Position numbers and translations under genes: made by a program. Shown piece after piece: positions 8,755-19,925 of a stretch of DNA of 64,000 nucleotides (the first letter of the stretch is position 1; every line of letters begins with the position of its first letter). This DNA is from Phymatolithon calcareum. Lineage: Eukaryota; Rhodophyta; Florideophyceae; Hapalidiales. Location: assembly GCA_977006965.1 (NCBI GenBank), contig OZ345379.1:62001-126000 (forward strand), given 5' to 3'. A model generated the notes under the pieces. That model did not search any database and was not told where the DNA came from. It saw only the letters and a program-made list of their open reading frames with translations.

Positions 8755-10698
8755 TCATGGCTTGCGCATCTTCTCAAGATGGGTGCTAAGTTCCGCGAGA
8801 GCAACATCATTCGCTGCGCGTAGACGCCCGGAATTTTGCGTGTTATCGCCAGCAAGAGATTTTTGAAGCTTTCGATGTGCGATGATAGTTTCCACAAGCG
8901 CTGTCTCCGTCTCCATCTTTGCCTTCACGAAATTGTTTTGCATCTTCTCGGCAGGTGAAAGTTGTTCCCCCAGGCGAACCAACAGTTCCTGCAGCAGCTG
9001 CTCCTTCATCTTGCTGTGCGTACGTGCTCGCTTTCCAAGAACCGATCTCGAAGCAACATTCTCGTTCGTAGCTCCATTAGGGGTGACCGGTTCTGCGGCA
9101 GGCTTTGGAGATGGGCTGGCAACACTGCGGGTCACCGCATCTTCTGCAACATTTTGGATTTGCCCATTTGGCCCTGCTGCAGGCGGAGTCACAGAGTTGT
9201 GCGCCGGGCTTGGCGCAGACCGGGCGACGGCTGGAGAGGTGCGCTTTGAGGTATGTGTTCCTCCCGAAAAACCTGCACGAGAACGCTGTGGAAGGCGTTT
9301 GTTTTCCGTAGAACCAAGCCTCTTGGTTAGCAATTCAACTTCCTTCCGATGCAACATCCGATGGTTGTCTTTTGTCAACCGAATGTGGATACTACCACCC
9401 GTGGCATCGCAAAAAGTGATGAGGTGTGTCTCATCCTGTTGAGTGTACGACTCCACAAACGCTTTGCGCATATACTTGCTCGATTCCGTCTTCACTGCAA
9501 TATGTCTTTTCAGACGCGAAATAGCGTACTTCACATCTTTCTGTGATTTTGTAATACCTCGCAACCTCTTCCTTTTTTTGGGGGACTGTGTGGTCTCTCC
9601 ATTATTCCGTGCTTCAACTGGCAGATTAGTTGCGCCTGGAAGAGTGCTACGGGCATCTGCCGTGGTAGGTTCGCCTTCGTTTCCTTGGCTTACTGGGGAG
9701 ACAGTCTTGATGGTGGCGTTACTTATAGTAGGACTTGACGGTCCCTCAACACTCTTATACACAGATTCACTTTGAGTACCGTTGTGTGGAAGAGCTTTGG
9801 TTCCGGAGACCGGGGCGTCGAGCGACGGCTGCTGGTCGACACCACCAGATGAAGCATCCGATTTAAGTTTCTTCCCACTCGTATCCCGCAGCTCGGAAGC
9901 ATCAGCTGTTACCGCATCAATCTGATTCATGCTAGCGGTTGCAGGTGTGAGCAATGGAACCTTTTCAGCGGTGCCGGTAGTAGTGTCAGTACCTAGGCCG
10001 GCTTTGGTATCAACAATCTTAGATGAAGTTGCAGTGGCATTTGTTGCATCGTCTTTGGGTGGATTTCCCTTCGCTGGGGAGACCGAAGCAGAGGACGCAT
10101 TTCCCTCAGCCAAAGTTTCCTCTTCGAAACGAGCACCGGAATCAGCGGCAGGCTCTTCATTATCCTTCGTAATGTCCAGCTGTACAAGCCCCTTATCCTC
10201 GTTCACAACCCGGATAACATCTCCGGTCACATTGTCGACGATTATATATTTCACCTCGCTCAAGTCCACCGTTGCGATGAAGTCACTTTTAACATAAACG
10301 ATTTGATGCATTACTTGAGCGTCGTGCTTGATTACTTCATGCACACATGCAAGAAATTCCGTTTCAGTCTTGGCAGAGCTTGCCGTCTCTCTTGTCATAG
10401 TAGGTAAGATGATCATCCGCCCAATAAGTGCGTAGTTTCCACCGGGATCAAGGTCCGGAAGCACTTCCTCATTGCGATGCCACTTCCTTTCGGACAACGA
10501 CAGCTCCTCAATACTGTCATCATAGTAGTAGAGAACCTTGTGTAGGCCTGTATTGGGATTATAGTCAACACACCTCCCGGGATACAAGGTGTGGTCCTGC
10601 GGCCAAGAAACGGAAATTTGACAGCCGATCAATGATGCCCCCGCAGATTTCTTGCGCGGCATTCGATTCGTTTTTTTACTGTCCTCTATTGACGACAT
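8755..10698 (-). CDS. Tudor-like domain protein, probably nuclear
   Basis: An uninterrupted 647-residue frame with an ATG at 10698. Residues about 23-75 (IGCQISVSWP, YPGRCVDYNP, LHKVLYYYDDSIEEL) match the Tudor-like fold seen in PDS5-type and other chromatin proteins, which often read methylated histone tails. Residues about 80-180 may hold a second small beta-rich module. The middle is low complexity (Ser/Ala/Thr/Pro). A basic segment PKKRKRL near 372-378 looks like a nuclear localisation signal and is followed by a conserved-looking module ending near TKRLGS. The C-terminus (KMKEQLLQELLVRLGEQL onward) is helical and could self-associate. Role is inference: chromatin binding. I do not recognise an orthologue. 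Confidence 0.7.
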   Translation of the reverse strand: MSSIEDSKKTNRMPRKKSAGASLIGCQISVSWPQDHTLYPGRCVDYNPNTGLHKVLYYYDDSIEELSLSERKWHRNEEVLPDLDPGGNYALIGRMIILPTMTRETASSAKTETEFLACVHEVIKHDAQVMHQIVYVKSDFIATVDLSEVKYIIVDNVTGDVIRVVNEDKGLVQLDITKDNEEPAADSGARFEEETLAEGNASSASVSPAKGNPPKDDATNATATSSKIVDTKAGLGTDTTTGTAEKVPLLTPATASMNQIDAVTADASELRDTSGKKLKSDASSGGVDQQPSLDAPVSGTKALPHNGTQSESVYKSVEGPSSPTISNATIKTVSPVSQGNEGEPTTADARSTLPGATNLPVEARNNGETTQSPKKRKRLRGITKSQKDVKYAISRLKRHIAVKTESSKYMRKAFVESYTQQDETHLITFCDATGGSIHIRLTKDNHRMLHRKEVELLTKRLGSTENKRLPQRSRAGFSGGTHTSKRTSPAVARSAPSPAHNSVTPPAAGPNGQIQNVAEDAVTRSVASPSPKPAAEPVTPNGATNENVASRSVLGKRARTHSKMKEQLLQELLVRLGEQLSPAEKMQNNFVKAKMETETALVETIIAHRKLQKSLAGDNTQNSGRLRAANDVALAELSTHLEKMRKP

Positions 10699-12528
10699 CG
10701 TGCCACCAGATGGGGTTTAGCACTAGGCTGCCGTCACACTTTCCTTACCTTTGAATGGCAAGGTCTTGGGTGTGCCCCGGGCGAATAAAGTGGAAGAGAC
10801 TATATCAACATTTCCCTGGACTCGCACTTTCCTCGGTCTTGGGGCTTACGAGGTCTTGTGTTTGAGCTCGGCGAAGTATGTGGGGAGAAACGAGCTTGGT
10901 GCTGTGCCGGATTCTGCGCTAGAAGTGGACTCGATGCTCTTAAGAAACCGCCTGGCTAAGAGCGAATCCTGGGTGGCGGGGGTCGATGTGAAGGTTCCGT
11001 CGCTAAATTACTCAGTCTCCATCACGCGCCTTGCTTAGAATGACATTATTTTGGTCAGAATTTATAGGTTGAAACGCAATTACTCCCACCCACAACTAAA
11101 GTCCTTGGCCGTTTATTCGAGCAGAATCGATTCTGGGAACACCCGGCCCCACACTAGCAGTATCTCAGTTCCATCACTTGAAGTTGACCTATATAGTTCT
11201 CACGTGACATCCATTCGGTGAATATCCAAACTCAAGGCGCTCTCCACTCCGTCGTGACCAAGCCGTAGGTGTCATGGCGCTCGTTTTCTTAAGGACTGCG
11301 AGCACATGCGTGATTCTTAATCAATGGTGCTCAGTAACTTGGAAAAGGATTCTATACGAAAAATGACCGGTGTAATTTATCAAGGTCAATCTTCAATACA
11401 GCCAATGAACTGCAGTTTGAAGAATAAAAAAGGTCAACTTTTATTTTCGCCTACAATGTCTTAACTCCAAAAGTTCGAATTCCACGAGAACTTAGGTAAC
11501 CCAGAGATTATAAACGACAGAGCTCGTCAAAAGCTCAGCAAAGCCTCTTCGATTTTGAGACTAACATTAGAAAAAGCCATTTCACAAGTATCCAGATGTG
11601 AGACGTCACCACCGTTATTGGTTCTTTTAGCTGGCCACCCATTGCCCTAAATCTCTAAGCTCGAGTTCTTTATCATATCATTATCGTTCATGGAAGCTCC
11701 AATGTCCAACGTACTTCAGCTAGTGCAGTAATTATAACCATTGCTCGCATCATCAGATCTTGTCCTCAGACATTCCGGCTATCATTCGCTTTGGCTGACC
11801 ATGGATCCAGAAACTGTACGCGACATTACCATTAATGTTGCTAGTGTCTCCAGTTCTTCTTAAACTGCCGGGCGAAGAGAAGGGCAAGCAATTCTCAGCA
11901 CCTACTTACCATTGACGAACATCTTTCTATGATTGGTCTTCTAGCATCAACATTACCTTGTACGAACTTGCTGAGAGCTGCTGCTCAACTTCTGGGCGTA
12001 GGAACCAGCGATAAGACCCATTGACTGCCTGGACACGGACGATCAATCATTGTAGCTGTGTATGGAGCGCAGTGCGGAAGGAAAAAGCTCAGATCTCACA
12101 CAGTTCCATCTCTGTGTGGCACGGATGCGAAATTCGCAATGGATGAATGCAAAGGGGCGAGGCACATTTTTTAATCTTAGCACCGCCTCTTTGTTTGGCT
12201 CTACGTTCATGTGCGCCCGATTTTTTTCTGGCATATTTTTGTCGCGTATTACGGTTCGCAAGTGCCTGCCGAAAAGCGAGGTGTTATGAACGGTGGGCGC
12301 CTGGTTTCGATTTATCACCGTCCTTTCCAGTCCTTTCCCCGTCTCTCAGGCCTTGTCGGGCGGAGCTCCGGGTTCGTTTCACGAAGCACTAGTTTAATTA
12401 AATGTGCGTCCCTAATCGAAATGCATAACTTCGTTGGGCTCATTTCCGTGTAATACCAATGAAAGTGGGCGTGGGATCTTGTTACCGCTTTTCGATATGA
12501 TGCAGTGAATGCATTTCTTCACGAACTC
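10699..12528. other. Intergenic, 1.8 kb, no recognisable gene
   Basis: Upstream of the Tudor-like gene. The first 350 bp have an open plus-strand stretch (10751-11038) with no recognisable motif. The rest is non-coding with short open stretches only. Confidence 0.5.
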
Positions 12529-13149
12529 CTAGCAATCATTGACAATTGAGCCCCACCGAAACTTCTCTTTCAAAGCGCTGCTTGTTGAGTCCAATCCTCT
12601 GTGTCCACCAGCACCGCAATGTGCTAAAGTCAGAAGTTTAAGCTGGAGTTCGATTGATTCATCTGGGATCCAAACTTGTCTGCTTAGATAGTACAGATCC
12701 CCTTCCTTCTTTGCCACTTTTGCCGGCCTTTGTTTTTCATGTTTTTTCTGTTCCGCGATGATCATTTGTGTTGCTGGCCATACAAAATATCCGCTGAAAG
12801 GTGAATCCACCATGTCGTTTTCCATCAATATTCCAGAAAACCTGCGGCTCATGATTCTCGCAATAGACCCTCCAAGGTATTGTTTTTCTTCGATAAGATC
12901 ATTAGCTTGCACAACACCTTCATATCGATCACATGCTGCTTCGAGGACGCCTTTTGCGACCAGTCCCAGTGCTTCGAGTATTGGTCGTCCAAGTAGAGGC
13001 TCCTTAGCCTCTTGATTTGCAACCTGCCACAGCAATTCTCGTATTGTAAGCGTTTTCGCATGACGAATGAAGAGTTCTGTCGTAAACTTAACCTCCTTAT
13101 TGCCGGAGATATAGATAGGTTCCTTCTCTGAATTGGTTGCTGCTGCCAA
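12529..13149 (-). pseudogene. Retroelement protease end fused by deletion to integrase zinc finger
   Basis: Roughly 206 open codons without a convincing ATG (the first codon is TTG). The N-terminal part ends the retropepsin fold (LGRPILEALGL); the C-terminal part carries HCGAGGHRG and KEKFRW, typical of the H2C2 integrase domain. The linker between them replaces about 500 residues of RT/RNase H. Part of this coding segment is duplicated to the right (see repeat at 12718-13392). Confidence 0.65.
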
Positions 13150-13392
13150 TCCATATTGCGTTCATTTTGGAACGTCTTTGTTTCAATTCGGGCTCCGGTT
13201 GCCGGCCTTGAATTCTTCTGTTCCGCAAATATCATTTGCGTTGATTGCCACACAAATATTCGCTGAATTTCACCTCCTTATTGTCGGAGATATAGATAAG
13301 TTCCTTCTCTGAATTGGTTGCTGCTGCCAATCCATATTTGCGTTCATTTTGGAACGCCTTTGTTTCAATTCGAGCTCCGGTTGCCCGCCTTG
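12718..13392. repeat. Imperfect direct duplication within the gypsy remnant
   Basis: Segment 13091-13210 recurs at 13272-13392 (offset about 181 bp) with few differences. A further partial copy of the joining part (13199-13270) is found at 12718-12800. This is a local tandem duplication of the protease-integrase linker region after insertion. Confidence 0.8.
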
Positions 13393-13502
13393 ATTTTTCA
13401 TCTTCCTCGCAACAATCGCAGTCGCTTAGGAAGTAAACTCCAGAGCCCTTGCCTCCGCTTGTTCGATGTGCATTGGCATTCGAAGACTGTGTAAAGCTTT
13501 CC

Positions 13503-13868
13503 CTATGATTTTCGGGTATACCTGTTCATCTTTTGAATATCGTTCAATGTCAGAGCTCCAGTTGTTTTAGCTCTGAAGAACATAAACTCGAGAAGGCTCC
13601 TGTTGATTGACACCTTGTAAGATTCCACCGTCATCGCCGAGACTTCCTTCTTCTTCTCGTTGACATCATCTTCGTACCGTTTCCTCTCCTTCAAAAACCT
13701 TGTCACAACTCTTGGGTCGAGACTGCGTAAAATCGGGTGGTTCACGGCTTGGAATAACGCGGCGGTTGGTTGCCGATCGGTAGGTTGCGCCGACAAAAGA
13801 CTTCCACTTCCCATAGCTCGATGGTCATCTATTTCCAAATCAAACTTTAACAACCTTCTTCTTAACAC
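13503..13868 (-). pseudogene. Gag-like retrotransposon fragment
   Basis: About 121 residues including HPILRSLDPRVV, FLKERKRYEDDV and SLLEFMFF, the spacing seen in Gag proteins of gypsy-type elements that begin with a coiled capsid segment. It lies between the putative LTR and the protease remnant on the same strand. It stops before any zinc knuckle, so it is truncated. Confidence 0.5.
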
Positions 13869-13898
13869 TCAGCCATTCTCCTGCAGGAAAGAAATTTC

Positions 13899-14221
13899 TG
13901 TAATCACTAGGAGTGAAAAGATAAGGGTTGGGTTTGTCTTGAAAAGGGGTGATCGCTCTGTGATGCGATGCCTGCGTCTAAGGTGCGATCAGGATCGCCA
14001 CTTAAATAGGGCAGGGGCGAGCAATTGCACACCCTGCAAAAGGGGGGGCACTAACCGACGCTAGACTAATATTACGTTGAGTGTTAGTCGGCGTCTGCGA
14101 TAAATCCGTTGGTTCATCTTGGAAGAGTCGTTCACGATACTGTGTTGCCAGTATCGGTGGATAGACCACAAGGAGCAGTTATAGAGCTCCTAGGTCGATG
14201 TTGATAATGTCGTTCATTACA
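13899..14221 (-). repeat. Putative LTR, related to the repeat at 32.5-32.9 kb
   Basis: Bounded by TGTAAT at 13899 and ATTACA at 14221, lying just upstream of the Gag remnant. It shares long blocks with the inverted repeat at 32522-32915 (for example GAAAAGGGGTGATC and CACTAACxxACxCTAGACTAATA). The homology seems to run a little past 14221, so the exact boundary is uncertain. Contains a TATTTAAG-like promoter box on the minus strand. Confidence 0.45.
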
Positions 14222-14919
14222 CACCTGCAATATTGCGTGTCCACACGGCGCAAGTGGCCGCAGCGATCGAGCTCCACAAAGCGCTTATTTCGGCGAGAAT
14301 TCCGATAGAAATGGCTGGCGCGATCGCAAACGCGCCCGTCTGGAACTCGGCGAATCGAGAACTAGCCACGCTCGAAATGCAAGACTCAAACCCGCCGTCG
14401 TCGGATTTCGAAGAAATCTTGCAAATTTAAGCAGATTTGATACAGGTCGGTTATCAAAACCGGTCTGGCCAGGCGTGCACCTGTGCGTCACGGGAAGGAG
14501 ACAAGAGCAGAGTCAGGAATTTTCCCGGCTCCAATTTTGAAATGGCAAGAGCTGTGCTCCGGACTACCCATGGGAGAAGTCTATCACCTTCTGATAGTTA
14601 TGTACTGCATGGATTCCGCCCTGAGTGGTGTGCCGCAATGAAGCTGGGAGAGAGAGCAGAAGGGGATGAAAGACGTTAACGGGATGACCAGCTACCGTGA
14701 GCATTCTAAATGTTTTCCAACGCGAGTCATACTTTTGAAGGACGGCGGCTGAAGATAGGGCTGCGTAGAGAATTAGCTGTTAAGCTCCCGGAAGCTCTGC
14801 ACTTTGTGCGGCTTAGAGTTGTTGTGACATCAAATACCACTCGAATCTGTTAAAGTCTACCGTAAGGATGGGGAGTTGAAATAGATAAGTCCGGCTTTAC
14901 GAATATGGTGAGAGTGAGC
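14222..14919. other. Non-coding stretch between gypsy LTR and piggyBac
   Basis: A 66-codon open stretch at 14233-14430 follows the LTR-like repeat and resembles, weakly, the sequence after the repeat at 32.93 kb. The rest shows nothing identifiable. Confidence 0.35.
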
Positions 14920-15128
14920 TGTCTATGTGCCGAACCCTCTCAATAGAGGGGCAATTTAAAAGCTCAAAAACGTTTCTAAGAAGAATGCGAAACAGTTTGT
15001 TGGCGCCAGATTTGGAAAGTCGAAATCGTGTTCTGGGAGAGGAGTATCCCAACTAGTACCCTAAAGGCGCTTCGTTCTTCGCTAACAACGAAAATGTGAT
15101 TCTCACGTAGAAAAACTGTACCTACCTT

Positions 15129-17403
15129 CAGGGCTGCTCTGAATTGAATTGCAATTCAACTCAAGCTTTCACCCAATTCCAATTCGTCAACTCAGGCTTT
15201 CACCCAATTCCAATTCGTCTCCGCAAGCTCAAACAAAAAACAATTCCAATTGCAATTTTTTACTGTGAGCCAATACCAATTCAATACCAATCCAATACAA
15301 CTACTCATCGTCGGCCGCACTACCATCCGCTTTCGTAGCGATGCGAACCTTCTCAATTCGCGATTCTTTCATCGCTTCCGAAACGAGGTCGCCTTCCCAA
15401 TAGTTTCTATTCACTTTCAGAAAGAGAAAGCTTTCGAATAGGAGCGGAGACATGATCTTTCTGTTGTTGGAGTGAATATTCCCAGCTATCGACCACAGCC
15501 GTTCCACTTCGGCAGCAGAGCCCAGTATAAATCCACAGTTCATGTACTTCCCAGAATTGTCGAGGCAGCTTCGTTTCTTTTCTTCCAGCTTCTCGGCAAG
15601 AGACCGCTTCGGATGATTTGTTTCCTTTCCGGTACTTTCCGCATGCAACTTCAATTGCTTGCAGGCATTCTTTTCCGTAACCGTCAGAGAAGAAGTCTCA
15701 TTTCGCTGTATCTTCACAACTGCCGACTCGAATGCGACGTCAGTCTAAGTACTAGAGTTCGTGGCAATATAAGTGGTACCAAGTTTGCACCCGTAAAATG
15801 ATTATTAGACGTCACTTCGGCTCGTTCGCACAACTTCCATCGACGTATCGACTGCAAATCGACAGTCAGATAGTGTTGCTCCCTTTTCTGCAGTTCCATT
15901 GTCACCACGTTAACTTCAGCAAGCATTTTTGCAAATTTCGTGACCTGAAGCAAAAAACCTTCACTTGTATCCATGGTTATGGTCGATCCTTCAGTTTCGA
16001 CAACTTCAACCAGCGTTTCGTAGAGTTCGACAAATCGACGCAGCATCTTGTACTATCCAGACCAGCGTGTGGCATTCATAATAACCGGACTCAAATCCGT
16101 CAAATTGCGAAGCATGGAGCGATTTGCCAGGCGTCGCTTGCAGTCGGACATTGTCACGTAAACCTTATCCAGCGCGCCGTGCAATGCCTGGTGACGTGAT
16201 ACCATGTAATTAACCTCCAGATTCAGCTTGTGCGACAAGCATCCCACGTGAGGAACCTCCAAAAGACGCCCGATGCACTTATTCAAGTTGCAATTGTCGC
16301 CGATAGAACACACTACCCATTCGTGAACATCGCATCCGTAATAGCTGGGCGTACATGTGACACAGCATCAAAACTGCTCGCCTCCATTTCTTCTTCTCCA
16401 TCAGTATCTTCTTCGTCGACGGTGCGAACTCTGGACATAGGACTTGCACTCAATAAGGGCATTGCCCACCTTTCTTCTTCCGTTTCTTTCCCATCGCGAA
16501 TAATCGGTACCGTCGTCATGTACGAGTCGAACACGCCAGAGTAGTGTGTGCCATTGCAGGTCCATGCATCTTGTACTATAGCACCTCGATACTTCCTCAT
16601 GTCTTCTCCAATGCGTTTTTCCACTAACTCTGTCAGTTTGAACAGCGTCTCTTTAAAGTACGCCGCAGAGAACACATCGTCACACTTTGAAAACGTGCGG
16701 ATGATGGGGCTCGAGACATAAGATACAGGTAACGACAACGTGGTAACCAAATCGATATACGCAAACATCGCCCTTTCACGCGCGGTCATCGATACGACGA
16801 AACATCCGTCGGTGTTGAATGCGGCGCTGTGTTTACGCTTTCGAGAAAGTCGCGTGTTGTACACATCCAGCAAGTGATTCACATCGTTGTCGGATATGCA
16901 TTTCTTGAGGAGCTTGAATGGGTTACTGTACCCGATTCCCTTCTCGACATAAATCGTTCCTCCATATCGGCACTTCTCTTTCATCGGACAGAAAAAGACA
17001 TGATGTGGTACGTTCGGGCGCTCGATTTTTCTGAATCGTGGCTTGACGTTTCGATTGGAGTCCGGTCGCTGTATCATCAAAGTGACGACGAAGTCGCGGG
17101 TGCTCCGGAGCGCCATGATTGATAGCTCTCTGGACGCTGCTCCGGATTCGATATATAGATGTAGCAGTGGCATATGCTGATATTCTATAGACAGGACAGT
17201 ACGTAGTAGCAGTGGCATACGCCGATCTTCCATAGACAGGACAGTACGTATCTTAATTCCGAATTGCAGCACGTATCCCAATTCGGAATTGCACTTCAGT
17301 TTCGCTCTCAATACGAGTTGCAGTTCCTTAATGCGTCCCAATCAAGTACGTATTGCTTGAATTGCAATCAATTCGAGTTGCAACTCAATTCAGAGCAGGC
17401 CTG
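15129..17403 (-). mobile_element. hAT transposon, copy 1, inserted in piggyBac copy 1
   Basis: A 2,275-bp element with inverted ends CAGGGCTGCTCTGAATTGA at 15129 and, on the other strand from 17403, CAGGCCTGCTCTGAATTGA. Both sides carry the 8-bp duplication CCTACCTT (15121-15128 and 17404-17411), diagnostic of the hAT superfamily. Subterminal regions are full of GCAATT-type repeats, probable transposase-binding sites. Removing it rejoins the piggyBac 5' region with the homologous order seen at 38.88-38.93 kb. Confidence 0.95.
15301..17116 (-). pseudogene. hAT transposase (copy 1), frameshifted
   Basis: ATG at 17116. Order of visible parts: a BED-like zinc region (CPMKEKCRYGG, GIGYSNPFKLLKKC), the start of the RNase H-like core (QDAWTCNGTHYSGVFDS), then GCLSHKLNLEV, and at the C-terminus the hAT dimerisation region (AEVERLWSIAGNI, LLFESFLFLKVN). 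The frame breaks near 16313 and 15715 and has an in-frame TAG at 16053-16055, where copy 2 has Lys. It is not expected to make active transposase. Confidence 0.88.
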
Positions 17404-19111
17404 CCTACCTTTCCTCGAGAAAGAGACCCGTGCCGACTGGTCGGCGCATGCGTACACATCAAAGAAACGATGGTGACCAACCTTGCGGAATTTTCCAGAC
17501 TTTATGGAGCCTTTCCAATTCAAAAAAGGTGAACAGCACTGTTCCACAGATAATTGTGGAGACCATCAACGGTCGGACAAGCTCATCACTGCGCGTGAAA
17601 TGAGTTCTAACTGAGCAACCGATGGAGAAGAATAAGATTAGGACATTCAATATTGGTAACGTCTAAGCAGGTAAGGCTGATGAAGGTGCCCATTCCTCTC
17701 ACCGTCCAGCTGGAAAAAACTCTGTACCACCAACTCCGGCTTACAGCACTCTTGTTCGCCATCTTCCTTACCAAATGTCAAGTTATCGGCCCCACGAGCA
17801 ATAAAATGTTCAAAAAAGGGAAACAAAAACAGCCGTACAATCTACGGAAGCTGTGAGACGCTTTTAGCGGTCTCTCTAGCGTACGCCGTGCAAAGTTCCT
17901 GGGACCAAGCGTCGCAATAGTAACTTGATGTCGTTATACCAGACATAGAGACAAGTAATTTTGCTTTTGGAGTGCCATAGTTCCAGAGCCAAGTTCTGTG
18001 TTCAATTGGGAGAAGGATTGCGCGTCTTTCCTGGAGAGTTCGCATTCTAAAAGGAGATTTTATAAAACGGTGATATCGGATACCAAAAGCCGTACGATTG
18101 CTTTATGACTATGTTTCTCCTAGTGCACATGCACAAAAATTGTTGCTTGCATCTCTGATAAGCTGAAAAGAATAGGAAGAATGGAACCTACGGTGAAAGA
18201 GCTTCTTAAGTTTTTCGGAATACTCATCCTCATGACGAGGTTTGAGTTTGGCGCAAAGATAGATTTATTGAAGTCTATGAGACCGAAAAAGTATATACCC
18301 AGTCCTTCATTTTCAAGCAGCGTGAAAATCAGGGACAGATTCGACGACTACGTCCAGTGCATTACAGTCAACGTCCAACCAAGTGCAAGAGGCCCTCTCT
18401 CGTCAGCATAGCACCGGTGGACGCTCGTCCATGATTTCGTGGATGCCATTAATGATCACAGAAGCCCACTGTCACTTCATCAGAAATTATTTTCCTTGAA
18501 AAGCCCATATCTCGCTGGTATGGCAACAGAGTTCATTGTATTGAAAAATCGTCTGCCTCAGTACATCTTCTTCGACTGTAAACAGGAGAACGGTTGCGAG
18601 AGACAAATCTCCGCGTGTATGGAGGAGGCGGGATCACGCTGCACTGAGTTGGTGACCACCGCAGAAGAGGAGAAGAAAAAATATTTCGAAAATGAAGCAG
18701 CCCAAAGTACAGCTGTTCTGCGCCGTCTTTTGGCGGAATACTCTGATATAAGGCCCATAGTCTGTGGGCATTCATAGTTTTCAAGTGCTGAATCTGTAGA
18801 AATGCTTCACAGATTGGGCCTCAAGTTCATAGGAGTCATCAAAACCGCAAAAAGAAGTAACCATTGGAATATCTCTCGCAAATAGAGCCTTCCGAAAAGG
18901 ACCAGTATATTTCTATGATTTTAAAAACTGGGACCATCGATGATGGCAGCGCTTTAGATTGACCGGGATCGCCGTTATTGTGTGTTCTGGCGTCAGATTG
19001 ACAATGGATCTCCTCGTTTTGAGCTTTCCGTACCCCTGGCTGAAGTATGCATTTTCTCTCACTGAAGAGAATAATAGATACCAAAGAGAGTTTGAATAAG
19101 GAGAAAACAGT

Positions 19112-19925
19112 CCGCACCCGAGATAGATAGGTTGTTTCGCGTGAGCACATATCTTATCGCTCTATGTGTGGTTAATAGCGGCTTCTGTTTCCTAGTACGC
19201 ATCCAGAGTCTCAGAACTAAATCACCTAGTGAAGATATTACGAAGTGCTCTCCGAACAACTAATGGACAATAAATTTCAAAGAACAATACTCGTCGAAGT
19301 TGGTGGTGCAAAAGACCGGACCCGGTATTTCGGGGCGACGGCTGATAGTTATCCAAAATTCCGAGATAACGATGGCTTAACGAAGAGGAACCGATAACCC
19401 GGGGACACGGGACGACAGTGGATGCACCTGCGACGGGATATCCCGATGTGGGGAAGGTCCAAAGCAAGATAACTACGGTCCAACTTAGTTCTGTTTAACT
19501 TGGCTCGCCACCCAGCGGGAAATGAATCCCCGCGGGGGACACTATAATGCCGAAAAATGAGTTACAGTGATTACATATATCATACCGTTATCCAAAATTA
19601 TACTTAGGATTCTAACCTAACAGTATTAACGCTAACCCAAAAAATGGGACTGGTTGTGATACCCGTCAGGAGCAATTATCGAGCCGATTAATCAGCCGTC
19701 GCCCCGAAATACCGGGTCCGGTCTTTTGCACCACCAACTTCGACGAGTATTGTTCTTTGAAATTTATTGTCCATTAGTTGTTCGGAAAGCACTTCGTAAT
19801 ATCTTCACTAGGTGATTTAGTTCTGAGACTCTGGATGCGTACTAGGAAACAGAAGCCGCTATTAACTACACATAGAGCGATAAGATATGTGCTCACGCGA
19901 AACAACCTATCTATCTCGGGTGCGG
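19112..19925. repeat. 235-bp inverted repeat with 344-bp spacer
   Basis: Arms 19112-19346 and 19691-19925 pair with a constant coordinate sum of 39037, so there is no net insertion or deletion; I see only about two mismatches. The left arm holds the end of piggyBac copy 1 plus about 85 bp of adjacent DNA. The right arm is that block inverted. The spacer is unrelated to piggyBac. Confidence 0.93.

Larger units (their letters stand above)
12529..14221 (-). mobile_element. Ty3/gypsy-like retrotransposon remnant (Gag, protease end, integrase zinc finger; no RT)
   Basis: Reads right to left: a putative LTR (13899-14221), a Gag-like piece (13503-13868, with HPILRSLDPR and FLKERKRYEDDV resembling capsid-region proteins of gypsy elements), then a protease end plus integrase N-terminus (12529-13149). 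In the last, LLGRPILEALGL is the usual aspartic-protease C-terminal motif and AHCGAGGHRGL is the HH part of the integrase HHCC zinc finger. Reverse transcriptase and RNase H, normally between these, are absent, so this is an internal-deletion derivative. The left LTR is not found. Confidence 0.7.
14920..19262 (+). mobile_element. piggyBac-type transposon, copy 1, broken and interrupted by a hAT
   Basis: The left end (TGTCTATGTGCCGAA at 14920, then a CTCTCAATAGAGGG palindrome and TTTAAAAGCTCAAAAA) matches the left end of the piggyBac at 38.69 kb. Homology stops at 15128, resumes at 17404 after the hAT insertion, and follows the second copy through the transposase C-terminal region to about 19262. 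The coding part (17412-19262) has many stops and shifts. Recognisable pieces are LLKFFGILILMTRFEF (18205 onward) and SAEExxxMLHRLGLKFIGVIKTA (about 18785). The right end is lost at the inverted repeat. Confidence 0.85.
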
